Below, in pieces: positions 36,027-47,000 of a stretch of 64,000 nt of DNA. Positions within the stretch are counted from its first letter, which is position 1; each line of letters begins with the position of its first letter. This stretch comes from Pantoea sp. BAV 3049 (GTDB lineage: Bacteria; Pseudomonadota; Gammaproteobacteria; Enterobacterales; Enterobacteriaceae): assembly GCF_009765445.1 (NCBI RefSeq), contig NZ_WHOY01000031.1:204978-268977 (forward strand), given 5' to 3'. A program made the position numbers and the translations under genes. The notes below the pieces were generated by a model. It worked only from the letters and a program-made list of their open reading frames with translations. It was not told where the DNA came from and did not search any database.

Positions 36027-38669
36027 TTACTTCTTATCGCTTTCGGTCCGGGGATCATTTTGCGGATTCAGTCGCTTCCAGGCATGTCTTCTCAGCAGCA
36101 CGCAGGTGCTCAGGCCAACGATGGCGGAGAACAGCAGCGCGAGGAAGGCCAGCACCACCGCATGCTGGTTGGCATACCACACCACCATCATGTACCACGG
36201 CATTTGGCCGCTCGGGAACTGCGCGCCGACGCGGAAGCTGCGGATACCGTTTTCATCAGTAATGATGGCGGTATCGCCGCGAATACCGGCGTTGATGCGT
36301 TGCAGCGTCAGATCTTTGTGCAGACGTGTAAGTTGTGCATCGTCCGTTGCCACTGTCATCACCACCACGCGGGAGTCATTCCACGGCGAGCGATAGCTGA
36401 TAAATCCGCGCCACTCTTCGTTCGACGAGAAGTAACGGTCGGCATCCACTGCCTGGCGGTACCAGTCACCGGTCAGCCAGCCGCGCATATTGTCCAGTAA
36501 TGTCGGTTCTTTCACGCCCAGGGTGTGATTGTTCACATCGTAGGGTGAATCCCGCAGCATCGACTGGTTAAAGGCCGCTTGCGCCAGCGTCGACACCGCC
36601 AGCACGTCGCTGTCCTGCAGGTGCTGCAACAGAGTGCCGCCCACCGGAATGCCGAACAGCACGGTGTTATGGCTCAGCGCCACGCCGGTCGCGTTACCGG
36701 AACGGCCAGCCATATCCAGCAGCGTGCTGATCTCCGCGTTGCCTGGCTGCGAAGGCAGCATCAGCACGGTCTGCGAGTAGTCCGCAAACCGGGTGAACGG
36801 GAAGGAAGCACCGACGAAATAAGACAGGTTGGGCAGCAGCGTAAAGTGGCGCGTATGGCTAAGGTCGATAAACGAGTCATCTTCGATGCGGCTTTTAATG
36901 TTGTTGTTGGTCAGCACGCTGCAAGGGGCGCTGTCCTTCGGCTTGATATTGAAATATAGCTGCAGCTGGTTATCACCGTAAATCAGGTACGGATCGAGCT
37001 TCAGGGTGTAACTTTCCTGACGCGCGTCGCCGCCCAGACGGTGCCAGATATTCTCCAGCAGGCCGACCTTGTTCACCGTCAGGTTATGCAGGAAGGTGTC
37101 GTTCAGGCCGACATTAAAGAATGATTTGTCCTCGTCAATCCAGTTTTCTGACGGGAAGCGATAGTTCACCTGCACTGGCAGCGTGTCGCCATCCCACAGG
37201 AACAGGTCAGGTGCGGCGCGGAAGTTAACGCGCAGCGCATCGTGCCAGATCCCGGTGGTGGTCAGGCTTTGATCTTTACGCAGCAGATCGCTGAGGCGCA
37301 CCGGACGATCGGTGTTGATCCAGCGCGGCGCATCATAAGGCTTGCTGACCGGGATATTCTGCTGGGCAACCTGCAATGCTTCGGTATCGACGCTCAGCGG
37401 CTGAGTCAGACGCCAGGCCGCCTGGCGCAGATCGTCGTCGGTTTTACCGATGACCAGCATCAGCTTGTAAACCGGGTTAACCGGGTTATCCACTATCTGC
37501 AGAGTCGGTCCGTTGACGTTTGGCACAGCCAGACCCGCAACGGTTTCGCCCGGTCTGGCGAAGACAATGCCGTTTTTCTCAGGCATTTCGTTACGCAGCA
37601 CCGGGAAGTTGATACCGCGATAGTCAGTCTGAATCCCCATCCACGAGGAGATCACTGCTGCGGCACTGACTTTGCCCGGCGTGACCTCCTGACCAAAGAC
37701 CATCGCCACGCTGGAAGGCGTCATTCGCAGGTGATCGATAAACGGCCGTGGGAAGTTACGCAGCGTATTACCAATATTCAGCTGCTGACCTTCCAGTGCC
37801 AGCGTGGTTTTCGGCAGGATGGTAACCTGATACTGGCTGGCGCTGTCGCGCTCGCACAGCAGCTGGTCGGCATCATTAATCTTAAAGCTCAGGTTGTTGC
37901 TGGAAACCACCATCGCCGCCGGAATATCCAGCTGGTAGTCTTCGCTGGCGCTGTCAGAAGCGTTCAGCGGCAGCGTACCCAGCGGCTGACCGTTCAGCAT
38001 CAGCTGCAGGGAAGTGTTACGGGCGGCCAGCGCCTTCGACACTTTCAGTGACAGGTTCAGGCGAGCGTTAGTGATCACCTCGTCAGAGGGCAACGTAAAG
38101 ACAATACCTGACTGCAACTGGCCGCCGGTCAGCAGGATGCCGTGGGTCTGGCCCATCTGTGCAACTGAAACGGTGCTGGTCAGCGGCTGGTTGAGCAGCT
38201 CGCTGCTGCTGGCCGGTGCCGGGTTTTCTCCCACTGGCGCAGGCCGCGGCGGCAGACCGGCAGGCAAACTTGCAGCCGGATTATCGCTGCCTGCTGTCGA
38301 TGGATTTGTCGCAGCAGAACCGGCTGGCGTACTGTCCATTCCGGCTGCTGCCGACGGATCTGTCGCAGCAGAACCGGCTGGCGTGCTGTCCATTCCGGCG
38401 GTTGCCGACGGATCTGTCGCAGCAGAACCGGCTGGCGTGCTGTCCATGCCGCCTGCTGGCGTGGCAGGATCGGCGGCTGGATCTGACGGTACAGCCGCCG
38501 GAGCCGTCATCTCAGCAGAAGACACCGCGGCAGACTGTCCCACATCACGCGGAGGAGGGATCTGGGACAGAGCGCTGCTGTCCTGGGTAACACTTTCCGG
38601 CGCGGCCCAGACTGCGCTGCCCAGAGTCAGGGCGCTAAAACAGATCGCAGGTAAAATCAGTCGCTTCAT
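36027..38669 (-). CDS. bcsB: Cellulose synthase regulatory subunit BcsB, locus 2
   Basis: An 880-residue periplasmic subunit anchored by one C-terminal helix (AVVLAFLALLFSAIVGLSTC). It has a signal peptide (LILPAICFSALTLGSAVWA), then an unusual low-complexity stretch of about 130 residues rich in Ala, Ser, Pro and Gly with three near-identical 18-residue repeats, then the conserved body from LTSTVSVAQMGQTHGILLTG onward with jelly-roll and ferredoxin-like domains. It pairs with BcsA to form the translocating synthase. The start overlaps the bcsA stop (ATGA). Typical BcsB proteins are 750-800 residues, so the extra length is explained by the repeat linker. Confidence 0.95.
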   Translation of the reverse strand: MKRLILPAICFSALTLGSAVWAAPESVTQDSSALSQIPPPRDVGQSAAVSSAEMTAPAAVPSDPAADPATPAGGMDSTPAGSAATDPSATAGMDSTPAGSAATDPSAAAGMDSTPAGSAATNPSTAGSDNPAASLPAGLPPRPAPVGENPAPASSSELLNQPLTSTVSVAQMGQTHGILLTGGQLQSGIVFTLPSDEVITNARLNLSLKVSKALAARNTSLQLMLNGQPLGTLPLNASDSASEDYQLDIPAAMVVSSNNLSFKINDADQLLCERDSASQYQVTILPKTTLALEGQQLNIGNTLRNFPRPFIDHLRMTPSSVAMVFGQEVTPGKVSAAAVISSWMGIQTDYRGINFPVLRNEMPEKNGIVFARPGETVAGLAVPNVNGPTLQIVDNPVNPVYKLMLVIGKTDDDLRQAAWRLTQPLSVDTEALQVAQQNIPVSKPYDAPRWINTDRPVRLSDLLRKDQSLTTTGIWHDALRVNFRAAPDLFLWDGDTLPVQVNYRFPSENWIDEDKSFFNVGLNDTFLHNLTVNKVGLLENIWHRLGGDARQESYTLKLDPYLIYGDNQLQLYFNIKPKDSAPCSVLTNNNIKSRIEDDSFIDLSHTRHFTLLPNLSYFVGASFPFTRFADYSQTVLMLPSQPGNAEISTLLDMAGRSGNATGVALSHNTVLFGIPVGGTLLQHLQDSDVLAVSTLAQAAFNQSMLRDSPYDVNNHTLGVKEPTLLDNMRGWLTGDWYRQAVDADRYFSSNEEWRGFISYRSPWNDSRVVVMTVATDDAQLTRLHKDLTLQRINAGIRGDTAIITDENGIRSFRVGAQFPSGQMPWYMMVVWYANQHAVVLAFLALLFSAIVGLSTCVLLRRHAWKRLNPQNDPRTESDKK
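38290..38452 (-). repeat. 54-bp tandem repeat in bcsB
   Basis: Units at 38311-38364 and 38365-38418, with partial units on both sides, differ at only a few bases. They encode the 18-residue unit MDSTPAGSAATDPSA plus three residues. The repeat is in frame and lies in the low-complexity N-terminal linker of BcsB. Confidence 0.9.
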
Positions 38670-40768
38670 GCCACGCCATCCTCTTCAGCCTTAGTCACTT
38701 TATCGGCCTTACGGGTACGACGATCTTTCCAGGTCAGCCAGAACAGTTCAAATACGGTACGGATAATGGTTATCAGTGAGCGGATTGGCCTGTCTTTCGG
38801 CCCTTCCGGTTTGATCCAGGCATCGGCACGGGACAGTACCACGCGCACCAGCTCGCGGCGGCGTGACAGCGGGATCTCATCAAACTTCAGGCGTACAACG
38901 CCATCTTCCGCACCAATAATGCCGACAGGAATCGAAATTGCGCCGGACTGCAGCATCAAATCGATGCCTTCAATCTCGTCCGTTTCATGACGATTATCCG
39001 GGGCAGTGACCTGCGCTCCACCCATAGACAGGTTAACGGTGGTGGTACGCGATGAGATGCCGCTGGCGTAATGCAGCACGACCGGGATGTTCACGTCGAT
39101 ACGGATGGTTTTGCGCGTCTGCCTGGTCTCACGCGCGACGGCAATGGCCGCCATCAGAATGATCAGGCTGAACATCGCCCAGCCGATGTTCAGGGCAATA
39201 ACGTACGGATCAACGCCAAAGTAATTGTGAGCCACCGCACGGACGATACCGCTCACTACGCCAATCAGCAGCAGGGTGGCACAGATCACATGCGGGCGCA
39301 CAATGTTGAAGTCGAAGAAGCCTACATCCAGCAGGCCGCCTTTATCCGTTACGTTGAATTTGCCGTGCTTCGGCGAAATCATCGTTAACAGCGTCGGGAT
39401 AACCAGATGGAAGGCCATCACCGTTTCGTAAATTTCCCCCCAGAAGGTGGCACGGAAACGGCCGTTCATCCGCGAGTTGACGTACAGCGACATCACCAGG
39501 TGCGGCAACACATAGGCGAAGATCAGGCTGGCGGATGAGTGGATAATATTCAGGTTAAACAGCAGGTAAGCCAGCGGCGCGGTCAGGAAGATCACGCGCG
39601 GCAAACCAAACTGGAAGTGCAGCATAGCGTTAAGGTAGCACAGACGCTGTTGCCACTTGAGGCCACGGCCCAGCAGAGGGTTATCCACCCGGAAGATCTG
39701 TGTCATGCCACGTGCCCAGCGGGTACGCTGAATGATATGCAGACCCAGACGCTCTGTCGCCAGACCGGCCGCCAGTGGCAGCGCCAGGAAGGCAGATTTC
39801 CAGCCACGACGCTGCATTTTCAGCGCGGTGTGGGCATCTTCGGTCACGGTTTCAGTGGCAAAGCCGCCAATTTCTTCCAGTGCCGAACGGCGGATAACCG
39901 CACAGGATCCGCAGAAGAAGGTGGCGTTCCAGTTATCGTTACCCTGCTGAACCGGGCCGTAGAACAGCGCCCCTTCGTTCGGGATTTCGCGCGCGGCTTT
40001 CAGATTACGTTCAAACGGGTCCGGCGAGTAGAAGTAGTGCGGCGTCTGCAGCAGTGCCAATTTAGGATCTTTCAGGAACGGCGCAACGGTGGCCTGCAGG
40101 AAGGCACGTGTCGCCACGTGGTCGCAGTCAAAAACGGTAATCAGTTCACCTTTGGTGATGCGCATCGCGTGGTTGAGGTTACCGGCCTTGGCATGGCGGT
40201 TATCGTCACGGGTGATGTAGCCCACGCCCACATCGGCAGCAAAGACCGCAAACTCGCTGCGCTTGCCGTCATCCAGCAGGTAGATTTTGATTTTGTCGCG
40301 TGGGTAGTCGATGCACTGGGCGGCCAGAACGGTGTCACGGACCACATCAAGGCTTTCGTTGTAGCTCGGCACGTAAATGTCTACAGTCGGCCATAAGTTG
40401 AGATCCTCCGGCATCGGCTCGATGGTTCTCTTAAGCGGCCATGATGTTTGCAGGTAGCCAAGGATCAGGATCACCCAAACATACAGCTCGGCGATAAATA
40501 ACCCGATACCCAGAATCGCTTCGATTTCAGAATTAAAAAATAGCGTCTCAGTGGCACGCCAGTATATATAGCGAGTCGACATTAAAGCCGAGAGAAACAC
40601 GATTACCATTGAGATCTTGTGGCTTTTACTGAGGCCCATAACAAATACAATGGCGATACCAATCAGGCCAAAAATATATTGTTTCTGGCTGTCCATTGGG
40701 GTGATCACAATCACTGCGGCGAGCGGGAATAATACCAGCAGCAGCAGGTAATACAGGATTTTGTTCAT
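38666..40768 (-). CDS. bcsA: Cellulose synthase catalytic subunit BcsA, locus 2
   Basis: A 700-residue inner-membrane processive glycosyltransferase (family 2) using UDP-glucose. Catalytic motifs are LLDDG (DDG 166-168), FDCDH (DCD 214-216, where most synthases have DxD), TED (309-311) and QRTRW (347-351). A PilZ domain follows the last helices: the Arg-rich start RETRQTRKTIRID and the NLSMGG motif bind c-di-GMP and release autoinhibition. It is shorter than E. coli BcsA (872 aa) because it lacks the long N-terminal extension. It follows bcsQ by a 92-base gap containing G/C-rich inverted bases. It is the only cellulose synthase gene in the window, since locus 1 has lost its copy. Confidence 0.96.
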   Translation of the reverse strand: MNKILYYLLLLVLFPLAAVIVITPMDSQKQYIFGLIGIAIVFVMGLSKSHKISMVIVFLSALMSTRYIYWRATETLFFNSEIEAILGIGLFIAELYVWVILILGYLQTSWPLKRTIEPMPEDLNLWPTVDIYVPSYNESLDVVRDTVLAAQCIDYPRDKIKIYLLDDGKRSEFAVFAADVGVGYITRDDNRHAKAGNLNHAMRITKGELITVFDCDHVATRAFLQATVAPFLKDPKLALLQTPHYFYSPDPFERNLKAAREIPNEGALFYGPVQQGNDNWNATFFCGSCAVIRRSALEEIGGFATETVTEDAHTALKMQRRGWKSAFLALPLAAGLATERLGLHIIQRTRWARGMTQIFRVDNPLLGRGLKWQQRLCYLNAMLHFQFGLPRVIFLTAPLAYLLFNLNIIHSSASLIFAYVLPHLVMSLYVNSRMNGRFRATFWGEIYETVMAFHLVIPTLLTMISPKHGKFNVTDKGGLLDVGFFDFNIVRPHVICATLLLIGVVSGIVRAVAHNYFGVDPYVIALNIGWAMFSLIILMAAIAVARETRQTRKTIRIDVNIPVVLHYASGISSRTTTVNLSMGGAQVTAPDNRHETDEIEGIDLMLQSGAISIPVGIIGAEDGVVRLKFDEIPLSRRRELVRVVLSRADAWIKPEGPKDRPIRSLITIIRTVFELFWLTWKDRRTRKADKVTKAEEDGVA

Positions 40769-40860
40769 AAGTCATCCTGAAAACGAAACTATTATTCTTT
40801 ATCGGGGCGCGGGAGCCCCCCGGGATTTCAGGCTTCCATTCCGGACGGCTCCGCCGTCGA

Positions 40861-41658
40861 CTAGCGCGATCTCAGCGGGGCCTGCATCTCACCGTCACCC
40901 ACTTTGATATTGAGCAGCGCGGCAATACGCTTGCCGACAATCTCGATATCAAACGCGGCGGCAGACACCGGGCTGAAATCAAATATGGACTGCTGCGAAG
41001 CATTGGCTTCCGCCACGCTCTCATCGCGGTTCACCACGCCCAGCAACCGGTCGCCCAGCCGCTGCTGCATAAAGGCCGTGACGTCGCGGCTGATATTGCG
41101 GCGGCTGTCGCTCTGGTTAAGCACGAAGTAGTGACCGGAGCGCTGATTCAGCGCGCTACCGATCATTTTTTCGTTTTCAATTTGTGGCAGCAGCGACAGC
41201 GAAGCGGTGTCTGCCAACATCACCACAAGGTGTAAATCGGCAAGATCGGTCATCGCCTTGAGGGCAGGGCCGGGCCCGGGTGAAAAATCAGCCACGATCA
41301 CCAGGCCAGGATAGTTGAGGACGGTGTGTAAGCCCCGGGCAAGGAAGTTCGGGTCACGGGATAAGTTATCTTCGAATTCAACACGTTGTTCTTCTGTCAC
41401 GTCACCATAGGGCATCACAAAAATATTGCCGCCGGTGGTGAGGATGGACTGGCTCCAGTCAGGCGAACTGGCGGATTTTGCCACGAAGCCACGGCCATCG
41501 GAGAGAGGCACGCCAAAATGCAGGCGCAGCGCGTTCTGCACGTCGAAATCTATGGCTAAAACTTTGCTGCCTCCACGGGCCAGGGTGTAAGCCAGGTTGG
41601 CAGCCATTGTGGTTTTACCCACGCCACCTTTGGGAGAACAAACACAAACTAACGGCAT
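40861..41658 (-). CDS. bcsQ: BcsQ, ParA/MinD-like ATPase of cellulose biosynthesis
   Basis: A 265-residue cytoplasmic ATPase of the SIMIBI class with the deviant Walker A SPKGGVGKTTMAANLAY (KGGVGKT at 10-16) and a Walker B-like IVADFSPGPGP. In E. coli BcsQ helps place and assemble the synthase at the inner membrane. The start overlaps the end of bcsO by ten bases. Unlike E. coli K-12, where bcsQ carries an early stop, this frame is intact. No bcsR gene is visible upstream. Confidence 0.92.
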   Translation of the reverse strand: MPLVCVCSPKGGVGKTTMAANLAYTLARGGSKVLAIDFDVQNALRLHFGVPLSDGRGFVAKSASSPDWSQSILTTGGNIFVMPYGDVTEEQRVEFEDNLSRDPNFLARGLHTVLNYPGLVIVADFSPGPGPALKAMTDLADLHLVVMLADTASLSLLPQIENEKMIGSALNQRSGHYFVLNQSDSRRNISRDVTAFMQQRLGDRLLGVVNRDESVAEANASQQSIFDFSPVSAAAFDIEIVGKRIAALLNIKVGDGEMQAPLRSR

Positions 41659-42353
41659 GAGGCGATTCTCTCCAGCAGAGGTTGCAGCAGGATATCTTTA
41701 GATAAAGTGGTGACTTGCTGTTCCGACCCGGTGCTGAACAGTTGTTTAAAGCGCGGCAGATCTGCAGACGCGGACAGTGCCTGACTGGCGGGCTGCGGGG
41801 CCGCAGGTTGTGCCACAGCGGGTGCGGGCTGATAAGCCGGAGCAGCAGGTGGTGCCTGTACAAAGGCCGGTTGCGCTGCAGTCAGTGGCGTCGCAGCCTG
41901 TACCGGGGCGGTGTCCAGCGGGTTAGCAACGGGAGGTTGCTCAACCACGGCCGCTGGCTGAGGCTGTTCGGCGACCGGTGTCGGTTTAAGCGAAGCTGAG
42001 ATGCTGTCCAGCAGCGATCCACCGGGCTGTGCTGCCGGTTTAGCGGCAACAAAAGCCGCCACGTTCGCGGGCTGAGCGGGACGTTGTGGTGACTGCGGTT
42101 GTGCCGGAGCAGCCTGGGAAACAGGCGGCGTGCTCGGGAGGCTGAACAGATCTTCAGCAACCGGTTGAGGTGCGGTAACATGCACGCTCTGGCCATTCCC
42201 TAAAGCCGACTCTGCACCCTCATCCATTAACTGTTTGATAATAGCCCAGTTAGCGCTGTCTGAATTCCGGGTCTGTTCAGACATGTCCTTGAATTCGATA
42301 TGGTTTGTTTGCGTTTTTTCTTTAAAACGCTGCAGGTCATCATAACTTTTCAT
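41649..42353 (-). CDS. bcsO: Proline-rich cellulose operon protein, BcsO-like
   Basis: Predicted at 234 residues from ATG 42353 (MKSYDDLQRFKEKT); a TTG 51 bases earlier is possible and neither has a clear ribosome site. The N-terminal 60 residues are charged (KEKTQTNHIEFKDMSEQTR), the middle 130 residues are low-complexity Pro/Ala/Gln, and the C-terminus is a short conserved-looking segment LPRFKQLFSTGSEQQ. This matches the description of BcsO, a proline-rich protein found upstream of bcsQ in enterobacterial operons that contain bcsD. Its function is unknown. As first gene of the second operon it follows a long AT-rich leader. It could also be called BcsP-like. Confidence 0.7.
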   Translation of the reverse strand: MKSYDDLQRFKEKTQTNHIEFKDMSEQTRNSDSANWAIIKQLMDEGAESALGNGQSVHVTAPQPVAEDLFSLPSTPPVSQAAPAQPQSPQRPAQPANVAAFVAAKPAAQPGGSLLDSISASLKPTPVAEQPQPAAVVEQPPVANPLDTAPVQAATPLTAAQPAFVQAPPAAPAYQPAPAVAQPAAPQPASQALSASADLPRFKQLFSTGSEQQVTTLSKDILLQPLLERIASCR

Positions 42354-42887
42354 GGGAATGATCGCGGAGAGTGAGGGGGAATTTTGCGGCAATATATCAT
42401 ACAATTTTTATTTGCATCGGATTATTCTTACCGCCCATAAAAAATTCATTTCAGTAAATATTTCACTCTTCAGGATTCATAAAACCGATAATTTCGCTGA
42501 CTATCAATCAACGTTGTTATTAGTTGCCTTAAATAAGTAATTGCTTCAGGGTATTTAAATATTATCTCTGTTTACTGACTGAAGAGTCAGTCACGAAATA
42601 CACAACTTCTTTTAGTTTAGCAATACTTTAGCCATCGTTATCAAACAATATCCTGTTCAGCTTGAAAATTTGACATAAGTCACTTAACGCTGGTCCTGAT
42701 CCCCTACTTTCTTCCACCTGCCAGCCGCGTAGTTTAGCCGCAGCACAGCAGGCCACTTAAGTGCAATGGCACTCTGGGGTCGCTAATGCCTGATTTCTTC
42801 TGACAATTCCGGAAGCCGCTCGAGTACTCGCAGGAGCTTGATGGGGAAAGGGTTGGCGATCATTTACCGGAAAAGGAAAACCGTCCA
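42354..42887. other. AT-rich leader region of the second cellulose operon
   Basis: About 530 bases without a gene, between bcsO and the dppF terminator. The half next to bcsO is strongly AT-rich and should contain the promoter and a long 5' leader. The half near dppF is balanced in composition. I do not see a riboswitch fold or a clear regulator site by eye, and short frames here look non-coding. Confidence 0.45.
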
Positions 42888-42919
42888 TAAAAGAAAAAGG
42901 GCGAATTGCTTCGCCCTTT
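42888..42919 (-). terminator. Intrinsic terminator of the dpp operon
   Basis: An AAAGGGCGAA/TTCGCCCTTT hairpin with a short loop reads into TTTTTCTTTT in the dpp direction, about 90 bases after the dppF stop. Confidence 0.9.
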
Positions 42920-43009
42920 GGAGTGAGTGGCGTTGCCACGGCATCGGCAGGCGTCCTGCTTCCACTAACGAGACCGCTGCAGTCAGTTGTTCACCGCGAC
43001 GATCACAGA

Positions 43010-44006
43010 TCAGTTACCGACCGGCTGACCTTCATCCTGATCCACTGCGAAGCAGGCAATCTGCTGATCGCCATATTGCTTCAGCTGCGGTTGTAGTTGC
43101 GTGCACGGGCCAAAGCGACGGCGGCAGCGCGCGTTGAACGCACAACCCGGCGGCGGATTCAGCGGGCTTGGCAGCTCACCGGTGAGCTTGATGCGCTCAC
43201 GACGTTCATCCGGGTTAAGACGCGGTGTGGCAGAAAGCAGCGCCTGAGTGTAGGGATGGCGGGGGTTAGCGAAAATCGCATCCTTACTGCCACGCTCCAC
43301 GCACCGTCCCAGATACATCACCATCACTTCGTCAGCGATATGCTCTACCACCGACAGGTCGTGAGAAATGAAGACGTAGGAAAGGCCCAGCTCCTGCTGC
43401 AGGTCCATCATCAGGTTAAGCACCTGAGCACGTACCGACACGTCGAGCGCCGAAACCGGCTCATCGGCAATCAGCACGTCCGGATCCAACATAAGTCCAC
43501 GGGCAATGGCGATACGCTGGCGCTGGCCGCCGGAGAACATATGCGGATAGCGATCGTAATGTTCGGTTTTCAGGCCGACCTTCGCCATCATCTCCAGCGT
43601 TTTTTCCCGGCGCTCCGCCTTGCTCAGGCTGGTGTTAATCAGCAGCGGCTCTTCGAGGATCTGACTGACCTTCTTGCGAGGATTCAGAGAACCGTAAGGG
43701 TTCTGGAAGACAATCTGAATCTTCTGGCGGCGCAGCTTCTGGGCGGCCGGATCGTGCTTCAGCAGATCCTGGCCCTGATAAAACAGCTGACCTTCCGTCG
43801 GCGTTTCAATCATCGTCAGCAGGCGACCCAGCGTGGATTTGCCACAGCCAGACTCCCCCACCACCGCCAGGGTTTTACCGCGCTCCAGGTTAAAGGAAAC
43901 GCCATCCAGCGCTTTCACCAGGCGCTCCTGGCCAAACAGCCCTTTCTTCACCGGGTAGTGTTTTTTCAGATCGATCGCCTGCATCAGCAGCGATGAATTA
44001 GCTTGT

Positions 44007-44017
<11 letters not shown>
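43010..44017 (-). CDS. dppF: Dipeptide ABC transporter ATPase DppF
   Basis: A 335-residue ATPase (E. coli 334) that with DppD powers dipeptide and heme import. Motifs: Walker [15 protein letters not shown]-loop [15 protein letters not shown], signature [15 protein letters not shown], Walker [13 protein letters not shown], and the C-terminal oligopeptide-transporter extension with a Cys pattern ([17 protein letters not shown]) typical of iron-sulfur or zinc-binding tails in this group. The frame extends upstream, but [11 protein letters not shown] at 44017 matches E. coli and overlaps the dppD end by 11 bases. Last gene of the operon. Confidence 0.95.
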
Positions 44018-44993
<976 letters not shown>

Positions 44994-45003
44994 CTGCTGC
45001 CTC

Positions 45004-45906
45004 TTACTGCTTGAGTTTCGGGTCGAGGGCATCACGCAAGCCGTCACCCATCAGGTTAAATGCCAGAACCGTCAGCAGGATTGCGACACCAGGGAAGGTG
45101 ACCACCCACCAGGCACTTTGCGCATACTGCAGCACGTCGGAGAGCATGGTGCCCCACTCCGGCGTTGGCGGTTGCGCGCCCATACCCAAGAAGCCCAGCG
45201 CGGCCATATCGAGGATCGCGTTGGAGAAGCCCAGCGAAGCCTGCACGATCAGCGGTGCAAGGCAATTAGGCAAAATATTGACGAACATCTGGCGCATCGC
45301 GCCCGCACCGGCCACGTTTGAGGCGGTGACGTAATCGCGATTCACCTCAACCATCACTGCCGCGCGGGTCAGTCGGATATAATGTGGCAGGGCCACGAAG
45401 GTCAGCGCGATAGAAGCGTTAACGATCGACGGGCCGAAGATGGCCACCAGCACCAGCGCCAGCAGCAGGCTTGGCAGCGCCAGCATGATATCCACCAGAC
45501 GCATAATAGTGGCGTCCGTGGCACCGCCGACATAACCGGCGATCAGGCCAAAAATGACCCCGAGGATCAGCGACAGCACCACCACCAGGCAGCCAACCAG
45601 CAGCGACAGGCGGGCACCATACATCAGGCGGGACAGCACATCGCGGCCCACGTCATCAGTCCCAAGGATAAACTTCCAGCTACCGCCATCCTGCCAGACC
45701 GGCGGGTGCAGCAATGCATCACGGAACTGATCGGCCGGAGCATGAGGCGCGATAAAGTTGGCAAAAACGGCGATTAAGAACATCAGAACCACGTACACCA
45801 GGCCGATAACCGCGCCTTTGTTACGTTTAAAATAGTGCCAGAACTCCTGCAGAGGGGTCATGGGCTTGGGTGCAGCGGGAACGCTGCCTGGATCGACTAA
45901 AGACAT
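45004..45906 (-). CDS. dppC: Dipeptide ABC transporter permease DppC
   Basis: A 300-residue inner membrane permease, the same length as E. coli DppC, starting [20 protein letters not shown]. The N-terminal helix is followed by [20 protein letters not shown], characteristic of the DppC/OppC group, and the EAA loop region with G about 100 residues from the end. It pairs with DppB to form the translocation path for dipeptides. It sits 10 bases after dppB. A longer frame upstream overlaps dppB and is not the likely start. Confidence 0.95.
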   Translation of the reverse strand: MSLVDPGSVPAAPKPMTPLQEFWHYFKRNKGAVIGLVYVVLMFLIAVFANFIAPHAPADQFRDALLHPPVWQDGGSWKFILGTDDVGRDVLSRLMYGARLSLLVGCLVVVLSLILGVIFGLIAGYVGGATDATIMRLVDIMLALPSLLLALVLVAIFGPSIVNASIALTFVALPHYIRLTRAAVMVEVNRDYVTASNVAGAGAMRQMFVNILPNCLAPLIVQASLGFSNAILDMAALGFLGMGAQPPTPEWGTMLSDVLQYAQSAWWVVTFPGVAILLTVLAFNLMGDGLRDALDPKLKQ

Positions 45907-45916
45907 CCTGGCCCCC

Positions 45917-46936
45917 TTATTTCTTGTGGCGAATGCGTGGGTTAACCACGCCGTAAAGCACATCAACCAGCAGGTTGACCACGATAATCAGCGTTGCCAC
46001 CATCAGCACCCCACCCTGAACCACAGGATAGTCGCGACGTTGCAGCGCATCGATCAGCCAGCGACCGAGGCCCGGCCAGGAGAAAATCGTCTCGGTCAGG
46101 ATGGCACCCGCTAGCAGCGTTCCCACCTGCAGACCGATCACCGTGACCACCGGCAGCATGGCGTTACGCAGCGCATGCACCACGATCACCCGCATACGGG
46201 TCAAGCCTTTGGCGCGGGCAGTACGGATATAGTCCTCTCCCAGCACTTCCAGCATGGCCGAGCGCGTCATACGCACTATTACCGCCAGCGGAATGGTGCC
46301 CAGCACAATTGCCGGCAGGATCATATGCATCACGGCATCTTTAAAGTCGCCAGGCTCCCCCCAGAGCAGGGTATCGATCAGCATAAAACCGGTCAGCGGC
46401 TTGCTGTCGTCGAGGAACACCGTATCGCCAATGCGCCCAGCCACCGGGGTCAGGTTCAGCTGCACCGACACCAGCATGATCAGCATCATCCCCCACCAGA
46501 AAATCGGCATGGAGTAGCCGGTCAGCGAGATGCCAACGGCGGTGTGATCGAAGATGGAGCCACGCTTAACCGCAGCCAGCACGCCCACCGGGATGCCAAC
46601 CGCAACAGCAAAGATCATCGCGCAAATGCCCAGCTCCAGCGTCGCTTTAAAGCGCGGAACAAATTCCTGCCAGACCGGGATGCGGCTTTTAAGGGAAATT
46701 CCCAGATCGCCATGGAGCACGCCATAGACGTAGGAAACATATTGTTGCCACAGCGGCTTATCCAGCCCCATCTGGGCCAGAAGCTGAGCGTGACGTTCAG
46801 GAGACATTCCACGTTCTCCAGCCATAATCAGCACGGGGTCACCCGGGATCATGTGGACAAACGCGAAGGTTAACAAGGTGATGCCAATAAACGTCGGGAT
46901 GACAAGTCCCAGACGTCGGAGTATGAACTGCAGCAT
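45917..46936 (-). CDS. dppB: Dipeptide ABC transporter permease DppB
   Basis: A 339-residue permease, the same length as E. coli DppB. It begins MLQFILRRLGLVIPTFIGIT with the typical first helix and HMIPGDPVLIMAGERG, and has the EAA-type loop ARAKGLTRMRVIVVHALRNA that docks onto the ATPases. It is separated from dppA by 188 bases holding a hairpin and a possible REP-like sequence, the usual arrangement that makes binding protein mRNA more abundant than permease mRNA. Confidence 0.96.
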   Translation of the reverse strand: MLQFILRRLGLVIPTFIGITLLTFAFVHMIPGDPVLIMAGERGMSPERHAQLLAQMGLDKPLWQQYVSYVYGVLHGDLGISLKSRIPVWQEFVPRFKATLELGICAMIFAVAVGIPVGVLAAVKRGSIFDHTAVGISLTGYSMPIFWWGMMLIMLVSVQLNLTPVAGRIGDTVFLDDSKPLTGFMLIDTLLWGEPGDFKDAVMHMILPAIVLGTIPLAVIVRMTRSAMLEVLGEDYIRTARAKGLTRMRVIVVHALRNAMLPVVTVIGLQVGTLLAGAILTETIFSWPGLGRWLIDALQRRDYPVVQGGVLMVATLIIVVNLLVDVLYGVVNPRIRHKK

Positions 46937-47000
46937 AATCCGGATTCTCTGTAATTTCCCACCGGCTCATGACCGGTGAGATTATAATTGCTCACATCTT

